A DNA stretch of 16,164 nt, taken from Clostridiaceae bacterium. Lineage in GTDB: Bacteria; Bacillota; Clostridia; DSM-8532. Below the pieces are notes generated by a model. It ran no database searches. It was not told the origin of the DNA and saw only the letters and a list, made by a program, of their open reading frames with translations. How positions within the stretch are numbered: position 1 is the stretch's first letter; every line of letters begins with the position of its first letter. The stretch spans positions 1-16,164 of the forward strand of contig DUSJ01000080.1 in the NCBI GenBank assembly GCA_012842645.1, written 5' to 3'. Both the position numbers and the translations under genes were made by a program. This document shows, piece by piece, positions 1-9,183 of the stretch.

Positions 1-83
1 TATCTCTTTGATGAGTTTATTTCCGGCTTATAATTATACAGCGTATCGTGTATGTGAATGGGAAGCGTCCTGTAAAAAGCATA

Positions 84-112
84 GTGACAAAGCAAAATGA
101 ATCATGTATAAT
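84..112 (+). promoter_or_regulatory. Sigma-A type promoter of carB
   Basis: The -35 element GTGACA (84-89) and the -10 element TATAAT (107-112) are separated by exactly 17 bases. Transcription would start near 119, leaving a leader of about 225 bases before carB. The perfect -10 box and ideal spacing make this a good call by eye. It shows that carB has its own promoter instead of depending on an upstream carA. Confidence 0.7.
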
Positions 113-130
113 ATGTATAAATATACATAT
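111..130. promoter_or_regulatory. Perfect 20-bp dyad, candidate ArgR (ARG box) operator of carB
   Basis: Two perfect 9-base arms (ATATGTATA and TATACATAT) flank a two-base AA centre, lying on the predicted transcription start. Aligned to the 18-base ARG box consensus (WNTGAATWWWWATTCANW) at 112-129, 14 of the 16 specified positions match; the two mismatches are symmetric. A TGAAT half-site lies upstream at 98-102 but its second half is poor, so the usual pair of boxes is not complete. Repression of carB by arginine is inferred. Another AT-rich operator is the alternative. Confidence 0.45.
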
Positions 131-326
131 AAATACACGAAGATACTATCAGGATGGGTTGCAGGATACTGATTCAAAAAGGCGGATACAAGGTTTCTCG
201 CGGAGGAAAATTCGGAACGCTTCGCAGGAAATGACCACCGAACGATGAGTATACGGAGGGGTCCGCCTGAAAATTGCATAGATTACACTTCATACGTGAA
301 TATCATGCATACTCTCTAAGTTATAC
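131..326 (+). other. Long 5' leader of carB, possibly structured
   Basis: No gene can be supported between 1 and 344. After the promoter the leader shows nested complementary segments: GGCGGA (181-186) with TCCGCC (262-267), enclosing TTCGG (211-215) with CCGAA (238-242). It also contains a 26-codon open frame at 154-234 starting ATG GGT TGC, with four Arg and four Lys codons, but no properly spaced ribosome binding site. I see no U-run terminator and no match to a riboswitch class I can name. Positions 1-83 hold nothing recognisable. Confidence 0.25.
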
Positions 327-344
327 AGGAGGTTAAGCAATAAC

Positions 345-3300
345 ATGCCTAAAAGAAAAGACGTAGAGCGGGTATTGGTAATCGGATCAGGTCCGATAAT
401 AATCGGGCAGGCGGCAGAGTTCGACTATGCCGGGACACAGGCCTGCCGTGCCCTGAAAGAGGAAGGCATAGAGACCATTCTCGTGAACAGTAATCCCGCT
501 ACCATCATGACAGATACCGAAATAGCGGATAAAGTATATATCGAGCCCCTGAACGTGGATGTGCTCAAAAAGGTCATCATGAAGGAAAGGCCCGACAGCA
601 TCCTTCCCACTCTCGGCGGCCAGACCGGCCTGAACCTTGCCACGGAACTGGCTGAATCGGGGTTCCTGGACAAGATGGGAGTGAAGCTCCTTGGCACTTC
701 GGTGGAAGCCATACGCATGGCCGAGGACAGGCAGGCGTTCAAGGATACCATGGAGTCCATCGGCGAACCCTGCATACCAAGCAAGGTGGTCAACAGCATT
801 GAAGATGCCGTAAGCTTTGCCAATGATATAGGTTATCCGGTGGTTGTCAGGCCCGCTTTTACCCTTGGCGGCACCGGCGGAGGCATTGCGGACAATGACG
901 GGCAGCTCCGGGAGATAGCGGGAAACGGTCTGCGCCTGAGCCGAGTCCACCAGGTCCTGATAGAGAAATGCATAGCCGGATGGAAAGAAATCGAGTTCGA
1001 GGTCATGGGTGACTCGAAAGGAAATGTCATCACCATATGCAGCATGGAAAACGTTGACCCGGTAGGAGTCCATACGGGTGACAGCATAGTCGTTGCCCCA
1101 ACCCAGACCCTGAGCGACAAAGAGTACCAGATGTTAAGGTCGGCCGCCCTGAATATCATATCCGCTCTTGGCATACAGGGCGGATGCAATGTCCAGTTCG
1201 CCCTTCACCCGGAAAGCTTTGAATACGCGGTTATCGAGGTAAATCCCCGTGTAAGCCGGTCATCGGCGCTGGCATCCAAGGCGACCGGATATCCCATTGC
1301 CAAGGTGGCCACAAAAGTGGCCATAGGTTATGGCCTTGATGAAATCATAAACGCTGTTACCGGAAAAACCTACGCATGCGCGGAACCGGCCGTCGACTAC
1401 TGCGTGGTGAAGATACCGAAGTGGCCTTTTGATAAATTCGTTAACGCCAGGCGTACCCTCGGCACCCAGATGAAGGCCACCGGCGAGGTCATGTCCATAG
1501 GGAACACCTTTGAAGGAGCGCTGATGAAAGCCTTAAGATCGCTGGAACTGGGAATAAAGACCCTCGAAACGCCATTGTGCAAAGGGATCAGCGACCATGA
1601 ACTGAGGGAGCGGCTAAAAGACGTTGACGACAACCGCTTACTGGTTATAGCCGAAGCTTTAAGAAGAGGCATATCCGTTGAGGAGATTTACCAGGTCACC
1701 AGGATCGACAGGTGGTTCCTGAACGGTTTTAAAAAGATAGTGGACATGGAGGAGTATCTTAAAACTCTCACCCTTGATACCCTCGACAGGGATATGCTTC
1801 TCAAGGTGAAAAAAATGGGTTTCCCGGACGAGGTCATCGCAAAATACGTAAAAGCCGCAAGGAAAGATATAAAGGAATTAAGGAAAAAATACGGCATACG
1901 TCCGTCATATAAAATGGTTGATACGTGTGCCGCCGAGTTCGAGGCCAGGACGCCCTATTATTACTCTACATACGACGAATATAACGAATCGGTGCCCACC
2001 AGAAACAAGAAAGTCATCGTTCTGGGCTCAGGTCCCATACGCATAGGGCAGGGTATAGAGTTCGACTATTGCTCGGTCCACTCGGTATGGGGACTGAAGC
2101 AGGAAGGCTACGAGGCCATTATAATCAACAACAACCCTGAAACGGTTTCCACCGATTTCGATACGTCCGACAGGCTGTACTTCGAACCTCTGACTCCCGA
2201 GGACGTGGAAGAGATAATCGAGCTTGAACAGCCTGACGGCGTTATTGCCCAGTTTGGAGGCCAGACGGCCATCAAGCTGACCAATCCGCTTGCCGAAGCA
2301 GGCGTGAAAATATTCGGCACGGCGGCCAAAAACGTGGATGCGGCGGAAGACAGGGAAAAGTTCGACGCCATACTGGAAAGCCTGAATATACCCAGGCCGA
2401 GGGGCGCTACGGTAAGAACGGTCGAAGAAGCCGTTGAAGCAGCCAACAGACTGGGGTACCCGGTACTGGTCCGTCCGTCATATGTGCTGGGTGGCAAGGG
2501 TATGGAAATAGCGTACAACGACAAGGATATCGTGGATTTCATGGAGATAATCAACCGGGAAGAGCAGGAGCACCCCATCCTCATTGACAAGTACCTGATG
2601 GGCAAGGAACTGGAAGTCGACGCTGTCTGCGACGGCGAGGACATACTTATTCCCGGCATCATGGAACACCTGGAGCGGGCTGGTGTCCATTCAGGGGACA
2701 GCATATCCATATATCCTCCCCAGAGCCTGTCTTTCAAGACCAAGGAGAAGATCATCGACTATACGAAAAAGCTGGCCAAAGCTCTCGAAGTGGTGGGTAT
2801 AGTAAACATCCAGTATGTCCTGTTCAACAACGAACTATATGTAATAGAGGTAAATCCGCGGTCAAGCCGCACTGTGCCCTACATAAGCAAGGTCACGGGC
2901 ATTCCCATGGTAAAGATGGCGACCCGTATAATGATGGGGAAAAAACTGTCCGACTTCCCCTATGGTACCGGGCTGTACAGGGAAAGCGATTACGTTGCGG
3001 TAAAGGTGCCTGTGTTCTCTTTCGAGAAACTTCATGGAGTAGATACGGGACTGGGTCCTGAAATGAAGTCTACCGGCGAGGTGCTTGGTCTTGCGAAAAA
3101 CCTTTATGAGGCTACGCTGAAAGGTTTGATTGCAGCGGGCTACAAGTTCCCCGAACCGGGAAGCGGCATCCTGTTTACAGTACGGGATACTGACAAGCCG
3201 GAGCTGGTCGACCTTGCCGACGGGTTTGAACGGCTGGGCTACAAGCTGTACGCCACGGGCAAGACAGCCCTGTACCTGAACAAGCACGCCATTGCCACCA

Positions 3301-3563
3301 ACAGTGTCAAGAAGATCCACGAGGGATCGCCCAATATAATTGACCTTCTCGAACAGGGTAAGATTCAAATGATCGTGAACACTCCCACCAAGGGCAGAAA
3401 CTCGGAAAGGGACGGGTTCCAGATCAGGAGAAAGGCCGTGGAACGCTCCATACCATGCCTTACAAGCCTTGACACTGCTTTTGCAGTCCTCCATTGCCTG
3501 CAGACAGGCAGAAAGCCGGAAGAACTGGACATAATAAGTTTGAGGGATTTAAAAAACAGGTGA
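345..3563 (+). CDS. carB: Carbamoyl phosphate synthase, large subunit
   Basis: CarB uses ammonia passed from the glutaminase subunit CarA, bicarbonate and two ATP to make carbamoyl phosphate for arginine and pyrimidine synthesis in the cytoplasm. The 1072-residue length is normal for a full-size CarB. The two homologous halves are visible: each opens with a nucleotide-loop segment ([15 protein letters not shown] near residue 14; [15 protein letters not shown] in the second half) and carries an ATP-grasp core ([15 protein letters not shown] near 166; [15 protein letters not shown] in the second half) with an EVNPR metal-binding strand ([32 protein letters not shown]). The C-terminal MGS-like allosteric domain (about 940-1072) is intact, with [24 protein letters not shown] at 327-332 sits 12 bases before the ATG. 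No carA lies next to it on either side, which is unusual. A dyad at the promoter suggests arginine control. Confidence 0.97.
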   Translation: MPKRKDVERVLVIGSGPIIIGQAAEFDYAGTQACRALKEEGIETILVNSNPATIMTDTEIADKVYIEPLNVDVLKKVIMKERPDSILPTLGGQTGLNLATELAESGFLDKMGVKLLGTSVEAIRMAEDRQAFKDTMESIGEPCIPSKVVNSIEDAVSFANDIGYPVVVRPAFTLGGTGGGIADNDGQLREIAGNGLRLSRVHQVLIEKCIAGWKEIEFEVMGDSKGNVITICSMENVDPVGVHTGDSIVVAPTQTLSDKEYQMLRSAALNIISALGIQGGCNVQFALHPESFEYAVIEVNPRVSRSSALASKATGYPIAKVATKVAIGYGLDEIINAVTGKTYACAEPAVDYCVVKIPKWPFDKFVNARRTLGTQMKATGEVMSIGNTFEGALMKALRSLELGIKTLETPLCKGISDHELRERLKDVDDNRLLVIAEALRRGISVEEIYQVTRIDRWFLNGFKKIVDMEEYLKTLTLDTLDRDMLLKVKKMGFPDEVIAKYVKAARKDIKELRKKYGIRPSYKMVDTCAAEFEARTPYYYSTYDEYNESVPTRNKKVIVLGSGPIRIGQGIEFDYCSVHSVWGLKQEGYEAIIINNNPETVSTDFDTSDRLYFEPLTPEDVEEIIELEQPDGVIAQFGGQTAIKLTNPLAEAGVKIFGTAAKNVDAAEDREKFDAILESLNIPRPRGATVRTVEEAVEAANRLGYPVLVRPSYVLGGKGMEIAYNDKDIVDFMEIINREEQEHPILIDKYLMGKELEVDAVCDGEDILIPGIMEHLERAGVHSGDSISIYPPQSLSFKTKEKIIDYTKKLAKALEVVGIVNIQYVLFNNELYVIEVNPRSSRTVPYISKVTGIPMVKMATRIMMGKKLSDFPYGTGLYRESDYVAVKVPVFSFEKLHGVDTGLGPEMKSTGEVLGLAKNLYEATLKGLIAAGYKFPEPGSGILFTVRDTDKPELVDLADGFERLGYKLYATGKTALYLNKHAIATNSVKKIHEGSPNIIDLLEQGKIQMIVNTPTKGRNSERDGFQIRRKAVERSIPCLTSLDTAFAVLHCLQTGRKPEELDIISLRDLKNR

Positions 3564-3654
3564 TTATTTTATGGTTTTAGTTTATAATGTAAAGTAATGA
3601 TTCCGCAGGTTCCATAACACATATTCAAAACTATATTTACTGATAAGGGGTATA

Positions 3655-5052
3655 ATGCTTCAGCATCCGGCCAACAGTATTCATTCAGCAGATAAGCAGA
3701 TATCTTCACCCTCTGAGAAAAATAGAATATCAGAAAGTTATAAGGTGGTATTCTTCTTATTTCTTAGTTTGGTGTTTATTATTCCTGCTTTTTTTATAAT
3801 ACCTCCCATGAGATATGGACGGGTTGCATTAAAATCTTACTGTCTCCTGCAAATCTGCTGACAGACTATATTCAACTTGCAAATATCGGAGCCGCTTTGG
3901 TTAATGTGGGCATTATGATATTGGTAAGTGTTGGTATGGTTAAGGTGAACGGTCTGGTAATAGACGGGAAAATAATAGCAGCTATTTTTACTGTCGCCGG
4001 ATTTTCCTTTTTCGGTAAAAACCTGTTTAATTCCATCCCTATTACACTGGGAGTTTTACTGTTTGCAAAAATTAAACGAAAAAAGTTTAAGGACTACATA
4101 TTGCAAGCCTTATTCGGTACGGCTTTAGGTCCCCTGGTAAGCGAGTTTTGCTTTAATCTGGGACTTTCTGTGTTCCCGGGATTACTTTTTGGCGTTATTA
4201 TGGGTATTATAGCAGGATTTTTGATACCTCCCCTGGCTGAGAGTTTTACCAAGTTTCATCATGGGTTCAATCTCTATAACATAAGGTTTCACTTCCGGAA
4301 TCATCGGTATGTTTTTTCTGGCAATTTTGCGCAGCATGGGTATAGATGTTAAGGCTGTCTCAGTGATATCTTCAGGTAATAATCTGTTTTTTTCAATATT
4401 GCTTTATTCTATTTTTACAATCATGCTTTTATGCGGGCTATATATTAACAAATGGAGTTTTAAAGGCTATAGAGAGCTATTGGAACAGACCGGAAAAGGT
4501 GGGCCTGATTTTACTGAATTATCAGGTCTGGGGCTTACCATAATTAACATGGCACTCTTAGGCTTTTTGGCGACTTCTTATGTTCTGGTTATAGGCGGAG
4601 AGCTGAACGGCCCAACCATAGGGGGTATTTTAACTGTTGTTGGTTTTGGTGCGACAGGTAAGCATCTAAGGAATGTAATTCCTATTATCATTGGAGTCTT
4701 TATTGCCAAGCTTCTTAATATTTATGAACATAACTCAACAGCGGCAATTATTGTAGCTCTTTTCGGCACGACCCTTGCGCCTGTCTCAGGGTATTATGGA
4801 GTTATACCAGGAATAATCGCAGGCATTCTTCATATGGCCTTAACTATGAATATTGGTATTCTGCACGGGGGAATGAACCTATATAATAACGGTTTTTCAG
4901 GAGGCTTTATTGCTGCCGTTATGATACCGGTTCTTAACTCGATAATGACTAAAAAACAGCCTTCTGTTCAAATAACTGCCACTTCAGATATGCTAAAAAA
5001 GACTATTGGTGAAAACCAACAGTCTTATTTTGGTGCGGACAAGAGGACTTGA
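3655..5052 (+). pseudogene. DUF1576 family membrane protein, interrupted by two frameshifts
   Basis: Three overlapping open frames (3655-3861, 3897-4352, 4309-5052) join into one hydrophobic polytopic protein of about 460 residues that I recognise as DUF1576, a family without known function. The first shift lies in the T7 run at 3789-3795: adding one T joins the N-terminal membrane segment to the frame reading HEIWTG then LLSPANLLTDYI. The second is an extra A near 4281-4283 (AAC ATA AGG TTT); removing it gives NLYNIGFTSGIIG. The shifts compensate, restoring the original frame. An internal duplication (GKNLFNSIPITLGV / GKHLRNVIPIIIGV; FNLYNIGFTSG / MNLYNNGFSGG) confirms the correct reading across the second site. 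The DNA is visibly more AT-rich than carB. GGGG at 3647-3650 is a weak ribosome binding site. The last codons overlap the convergent tRNA-Leu and its terminator. It could be a real pseudogene or a gene with two sequencing errors. Confidence 0.75.
4995..5026 (-). terminator. Intrinsic terminator of tRNA-Leu
   Basis: Read on the minus strand, AAGACT-G-TTGGT pairs with ACCAA-T-AGTCTT around a four-base TTTC loop (12-position stem with one mismatch), followed directly by a run of six T. It begins five bases past the CCA end of the tRNA gene. The hairpin lies inside the 3' end of the DUF1576 reading frame of the other strand. Confidence 0.8.
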
Positions 5053-5113
5053 ACCTCCACGGTTTCCCGCCAGATCCTAAATCTGGTGCGTCTGCCAATT
5101 CCGCCATGTCCGC
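5031..5113 (-). tRNA. tRNA-Leu, anticodon UAG
   Basis: The minus strand folds as a complete class II tRNA of 83 bases including an encoded CCA. The acceptor stem is GCGGACA/TGTCCGC with discriminator A. The anticodon stem CCAGA/TCTGG encloses loop TTTAGGA, giving anticodon TAG, which reads CUN leucine codons. The D-arm begins after TGGCGGAATTGGCAGACGC, the long variable arm is CGGGAAACCGT, and the T-arm is GGAGG-TTCAAGT-CCTCT. A promoter lies 12 bases upstream of the transcription start side and a terminator follows. It is convergent with the DUF1576 gene, which overlaps its 3' end by 22 bases. Confidence 0.96.
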
Positions 5114-5131
5114 AGAAATTGTGGCTTCTTT

Positions 5132-5160
5132 ATCATAAAGCCTGTAAAATGTTTTGTCAA
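5132..5160 (-). promoter_or_regulatory. Promoter of tRNA-Leu
   Basis: On the minus strand a perfect -35 TTGACA (5160-5155) and a -10 TATGAT (5137-5132) are separated by 17 bases. The start would fall near 5125, about 12 bases before the mature tRNA 5' end. Confidence 0.85.
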
Positions 5161-5248
5161 TACAGACAGGATGTCTCATCGGATCAATAATGTGAAAACG
5201 CGGCGGATGCGGAAAAATAATCAAGATACTTTTTTTTGATTTTCCCTG

Positions 5249-5277
5249 ATGACATAAGTCAAAAATGATGGTATATT
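5249..5277 (+). promoter_or_regulatory. Promoter of the ABC transporter operon
   Basis: ATGACA (5249-5254) and TATATT (5272-5277), each one mismatch from consensus, are 17 bases apart. Transcription would start near 5284, giving a short leader before the permease gene. An imperfect dyad TGACaTAaGTCA (5250-5261) overlaps the -35 element and could be a repressor or activator site. Confidence 0.55.
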
Positions 5278-5329
5278 TGATTCTATTAGAAAATGGAGAA
5301 AAATATACACATCTGGGGAAAGAAATAAG

Positions 5330-8300
5330 ATGGTCTTTACCCGTAATAGTATTAAAAGCATTATCAGAACACCATTTAAGACTATTATGTTCCTGCTTCT
5401 GATCGCAGCGGTGACGGCATTTTTATACCTTGGCATAAATACATGGGCAGCAAGTTCTTCCATGCTCCGTGACTGCGATGAAAACTATACCACCATAGTG
5501 ACAATCGAGTACCTTGAGGACTATGGCTCCAACAAGGGAAGCAAGAGCGAAGCCATGTTGGCGGACATTGCTTCAATCGATTTTGACGCAATCGCATCCA
5601 ACGAGAACGTGATCCTTTGGCAGCCCTCCGACACGGGAATGGGTTCGGCTGCGAATATCGTTTACAATGACTTCAAATCCGATTACAGCGACTACTGCGT
5701 GTTCCTCGTCACGGGGATAAGGAAATTCGCTGAGGGCAGTCCTTACTACGGGAAGCTGGTGAAATCCCTGTACTCAATGTACAATTATGATCCCGGATAC
5801 GCGATTTTTATTGAGGACAATTTCGAAAAATTCGGGTTTGAACCTGATCCTACAGCTACATATGTGCTCCATGCGGTAAATAGAAGGACCAACGCAAACG
5901 GCCTGCTGATAGAAATATCTCCCTTTTACAGTTGGATTGCGCAGGAAGCCGGCGTAAACTGTGCCGATATAAAACCGTTCCAGGAGATAGATTCGGTTGA
6001 AGCGTTCGATGCGGATGGAGACAATGTATATCAGACAATAGCCAGGTTCTATGCCGCAATGAACAATTCCCTCATGGTCTGCCGGGCGCGGGAGCTTGAA
6101 GATCTTGAGGAATTTCATCAGAATTACCTGTATCCTGTTTCAGGGCGACTGTTTACAAGGGAGGAATCCGATGCAGGAGCCAAGGTATGCGTGATATCCC
6201 AGAATCTTGCGGAAAATCACAAGTTAAAGGTCGGGGACGTACTGACCATCCGGCTTCCGGATGATGATAGCGCGACGATGTATGCATGGGGCGACAGGAT
6301 GTCCCGGCAGGAAAACCTTACCGTCGTAGGGATTGTCAATTATAATGAAGATTATTACCGGAATGTATATACAACACCACTAACCGATTCGGCAAGGCCG
6401 GTACGCTATATGTACGATCTTGGCCAGGCTACTATAAAAAACGGTACTGCCGATGAATTTATCGCCGCAATTAAGCCACTGCTCCCTGAGCGTACATTCA
6501 TCGCTGTTTATGACCAGGGTTACCAGGCTACGGCCAGCGCTCTCAGGGTCATCAGGAATGCTGCCATAACCCTTTCTATTGTAGCTTTTATCGTGACTAT
6601 AGCGGTACTGTCTTTCTTCGCCCGAATGTTTACGGATAAGCAGCGTGAAGCAATAGAGACCATGCGGTGCTTCGGCGCGAAAAAGAATGAAGCACGGCTC
6701 TATCTTATGGTCGGAGCCTGCCTGATATCTTTCCTTGCTATTCTGACAGGCATCCTGTTAGGAGCCGGATCGGCGCAGAGAGTTATAGAATACGCATATA
6801 AATTCGTATCCGAGCTCCAGGTAGTGGATATGCGATACAGCGATGGCTTCAGGGGTCTGGTCAAGCAATTCAAACCTGTCATGACCATGCCGTATATTTT
6901 CGCAGTCATTGTTGGCGCCGGAGTCCTTGTTGCTTCTGTCGCATTATGCCTCTACCATGCGGAAAAGACCATCAGCGGGAAACTGATAGCGGCCAGGGCG
7001 CGCATACGGGTCCGGCGGCCTCCCAGGAAATCTTCGACTGCGCTTTCAGGCCCACTGCGCTATGCAGTGATTTACATACGACGCAGCGGTCTGCGTTCCT
7101 TGCTGGTACCTTTCCTTTGCACCGCAGCTATGATGTTCGTATCATTGCTGCAGTCAACACTGACCTCATATGATACGGCGAAAAAGAATCTGTATGATAG
7201 TACAGAGCTGACGGGCTACTGCGCCCAGATGAACGGCAAGTTTTCAGACATGCTGGTTATCAATAACACCCATGCTCAAAAACTTGTAGCGATGGAGAAT
7301 ATCAGTGATGTAAAATACACATACACGCTTAACTACAGTTACCTGGGTATAGTGAGGCATGCTGACGGATCTGAAGGAAATGCTGGTTTCGCGCCGATAG
7401 CAAGTGACCCATATAAGCTTGAAATCCTGAACAGTACACTTTTAGCCCAGCCAAACATCATTTTTACCGATGAGGCTAAAAGCGCTCCGGAATTCTTTTT
7501 TGCAGATTTTCACGCAGATTTCATGCATGGATGGGATGAAACCCGTTTTTCAAGCCGTGACTGGGAAACGCTGCCATGCATCGTGTCCACCCAGTTCATG
7601 AGCAAAAACGGTATAGAATTCGGCGATACCATACGCGTATATGTGAAAGACTACTTTATTGGCGCATTTAATTTTATCGATATCGAGATGCAGGTTGTAG
7701 GAAGCTTTACACGGGTTGCTAACCAGGACAACATATACTGTCCGCTGCCCATGGGCGCCCTGGACCCGGAAAATTCCAGGCTTCACGAGCTTCCGCGTAA
7801 ATATCACACCATAACTACCGGGAAATATCTTAAGGCAGCAACAGATTATCCATACATAGAATCGCTTAATATGGGTATGTTTTCACAACAGCAAATACTT
7901 GACATTATTCTTGACAACAAGTATGTCTCTTCACTGACCTTCAAAATCCGCGATCCCCGGCTTTTGGGTGAAGTGAAGGATACGCTTGAAAGAGAAGGTT
8001 TTTCAGGTCCTGCAGATCCGAATAGAATACGGGTATGCGTGGTTATAGAAGATGCCCAGTTCAGTGAAACCCTCAGTTCCATCGAGCAGCGCAGCAAATA
8101 TATGCAAATGCTTTATCCGGTGCTTCTTGTACTTGTATGTATTCTTGGCCTGATAACAGGTTATCTGACGGTGAACAGCCGTCGTGAAGATATCGCGCTC
8201 ATGCGCGGCATGGGTACCAAAAAGCTGCGTATTTTAGCCACGATATTCATAGAGCAGTTATTGCTGCTGCTTTTTGGAATACTGGTCGCAATCGCATTAT

Positions 8301-8440
8301 GCTTCGCGGCGGGAGATACCACACAGCTCGCTTCGCCTTCGGTTTATGCCTTTTCCATATGTTATGCGCTAAGCGTGACGGTCTCCGTCATACTTCAGAA
8401 CGCCAAAAAAGCGCTCACAATACTGTCTGAGAAAGAATAG
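5330..8440 (+). CDS. FtsX/MacB-type ABC transporter permease, large double-module form
   Basis: The 1036-residue protein has eight likely membrane segments, near residues 17-37, 411-431, 458-480, 522-542, 589-609, 928-946, 970-993 and 1003-1022. They enclose two large extracytoplasmic domains (about 38-410 and 610-927). The FtsX-like modules each carry the cytoplasmic coupling segment after the first helix of the module: REAIETMRCFGAKKNEARLY near 440 and REDIALMRGMGTKKLRIL near 953. Inside the outer domains are MacB periplasmic-core-like stretches (VSGRLFTREESDAGAKVCVIS, KVGDVLTIRL; second copy FGDTIRVYVKD). Such permeases act mechanically on extracytoplasmic substrates such as lipoproteins, antimicrobial peptides or cell-wall enzymes instead of moving solutes in the normal way. 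GGGGAAAG at 5315-5322 is the ribosome binding site. The ATPase gene follows nine bases later, so they form one complex. The substrate cannot be read from the sequence. Confidence 0.88.
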   Translation: MVFTRNSIKSIIRTPFKTIMFLLLIAAVTAFLYLGINTWAASSSMLRDCDENYTTIVTIEYLEDYGSNKGSKSEAMLADIASIDFDAIASNENVILWQPSDTGMGSAANIVYNDFKSDYSDYCVFLVTGIRKFAEGSPYYGKLVKSLYSMYNYDPGYAIFIEDNFEKFGFEPDPTATYVLHAVNRRTNANGLLIEISPFYSWIAQEAGVNCADIKPFQEIDSVEAFDADGDNVYQTIARFYAAMNNSLMVCRARELEDLEEFHQNYLYPVSGRLFTREESDAGAKVCVISQNLAENHKLKVGDVLTIRLPDDDSATMYAWGDRMSRQENLTVVGIVNYNEDYYRNVYTTPLTDSARPVRYMYDLGQATIKNGTADEFIAAIKPLLPERTFIAVYDQGYQATASALRVIRNAAITLSIVAFIVTIAVLSFFARMFTDKQREAIETMRCFGAKKNEARLYLMVGACLISFLAILTGILLGAGSAQRVIEYAYKFVSELQVVDMRYSDGFRGLVKQFKPVMTMPYIFAVIVGAGVLVASVALCLYHAEKTISGKLIAARARIRVRRPPRKSSTALSGPLRYAVIYIRRSGLRSLLVPFLCTAAMMFVSLLQSTLTSYDTAKKNLYDSTELTGYCAQMNGKFSDMLVINNTHAQKLVAMENISDVKYTYTLNYSYLGIVRHADGSEGNAGFAPIASDPYKLEILNSTLLAQPNIIFTDEAKSAPEFFFADFHADFMHGWDETRFSSRDWETLPCIVSTQFMSKNGIEFGDTIRVYVKDYFIGAFNFIDIEMQVVGSFTRVANQDNIYCPLPMGALDPENSRLHELPRKYHTITTGKYLKAATDYPYIESLNMGMFSQQQILDIILDNKYVSSLTFKIRDPRLLGEVKDTLEREGFSGPADPNRIRVCVVIEDAQFSETLSSIEQRSKYMQMLYPVLLVLVCILGLITGYLTVNSRREDIALMRGMGTKKLRILATIFIEQLLLLLFGILVAIALCFAAGDTTQLASPSVYAFSICYALSVTVSVILQNAKKALTILSEKE

Positions 8441-8449
8441 GAGGACATT

Positions 8450-9118
8450 ATGAGCATCCTTACCCTTAAATCCGTACGCTATAGGTACAGCAGCAGATAT
8501 CATAACGTGGAAGCCCTGAAAGATGTCAATTGCGAGTTTGAACAGGGCCGCATATATGCCATAGTGGGAAAAAGCGGAAGCGGAAAGTCCACCCTGCTTT
8601 CACTTATGGCAGGACTGGATCTGCCCAGCGAAGGGGATGTGCTGTTCAGCGGCAAATCCACGCGTACTATGGATCTTGACGCATACCGCAGGAACAACGT
8701 TGCGGTAATCTATCAGAACTTCCGTCTTTTCCCGATGCTGACAGCTGTTGAAAACGTCATGTACCCGATGGAACTGCATGGCATAAGACCCAAGGAAGCA
8801 AAAAAACGCGCGGAGGAATATATAAGGAGCGTCGACCTGCCCGATTCCGTGTTCAACCGTTTTCCCTCAATGCTTTCGGGAGGAGAGCAGCAGCGTGTGG
8901 CGATTGCCCGTGCCCTGGCCATGGAAACAAACCTGATGCTGGCAGATGAACCGACCGGGAACCTGGACAGCACAACGGCCCGCAACATAATTGATCTGCT
9001 TGCACGCCTTGCCCATGAACGTAATTATTGCATCATAATGGTCACCCATGATACTGAGTTGCTTGATATGATAGATGTAACCTACCAGATGAAGGACGGT
9101 GTCCTGGTCAAGGTATAG
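8450..9118 (+). CDS. ABC transporter ATP-binding protein, LolD/MacB type
   Basis: This 222-residue cytoplasmic ATPase powers the preceding permease. All motifs are intact: Walker A GKSGSGKST (40-48), Q-loop at Gln89, signature LSGGEQQR (142-149), Walker B LMLADEP (162-168), D-loop GNLDS (170-174) and switch His200 in VTHD. The length and the sequence ADEPTGNLDS place it with the LolD/FtsE/MacB group that pairs with FtsX-type permeases. Its ribosome binding site AGGAGG overlaps the stop codon of the permease gene, which implies translational coupling. A small gene of unknown role follows after 65 bases. Confidence 0.95.
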   Translation: MSILTLKSVRYRYSSRYHNVEALKDVNCEFEQGRIYAIVGKSGSGKSTLLSLMAGLDLPSEGDVLFSGKSTRTMDLDAYRRNNVAVIYQNFRLFPMLTAVENVMYPMELHGIRPKEAKKRAEEYIRSVDLPDSVFNRFPSMLSGGEQQRVAIARALAMETNLMLADEPTGNLDSTTARNIIDLLARLAHERNYCIIMVTHDTELLDMIDVTYQMKDGVLVKV

Positions 9119-9183
9119 GAAAAGAAATATCGTCAAAGACTCATTTCATAGGCGACTCCGCTTGCCGAGCCCTGCATAACGGT

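Noticed and set aside
48..248. 66-codon plus-strand frame upstream of carB
   Set aside because: It starts before the carB promoter, has no ribosome binding site and resembles nothing I know; it is also not the end of carA.
387..1073. 228-residue minus-strand frame under carB
   Set aside because: It lies fully inside carB, has no recognisable domain or ribosome binding site, and is explained by the codon bias of carB.
3560..3588. Possible promoter for the DUF1576 gene (TATAAT at 3583-3588)
   Set aside because: The -10 is perfect but the -35 at the right distance matches only three of six bases, so it is too weak to list.
5003..5224. 73-residue minus-strand frame containing MAELADAPDLGSGGKPWRFKSSCPH
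   Set aside because: It is the well-known false translation of a tRNA-Leu gene; the DNA folds as a complete tRNA.
5222..5242. TCAA/TTGA arms around a T-run, considered as a terminator
   Set aside because: The T-run is within the loop and arm instead of after the stem, and no gene on either strand ends next to it.
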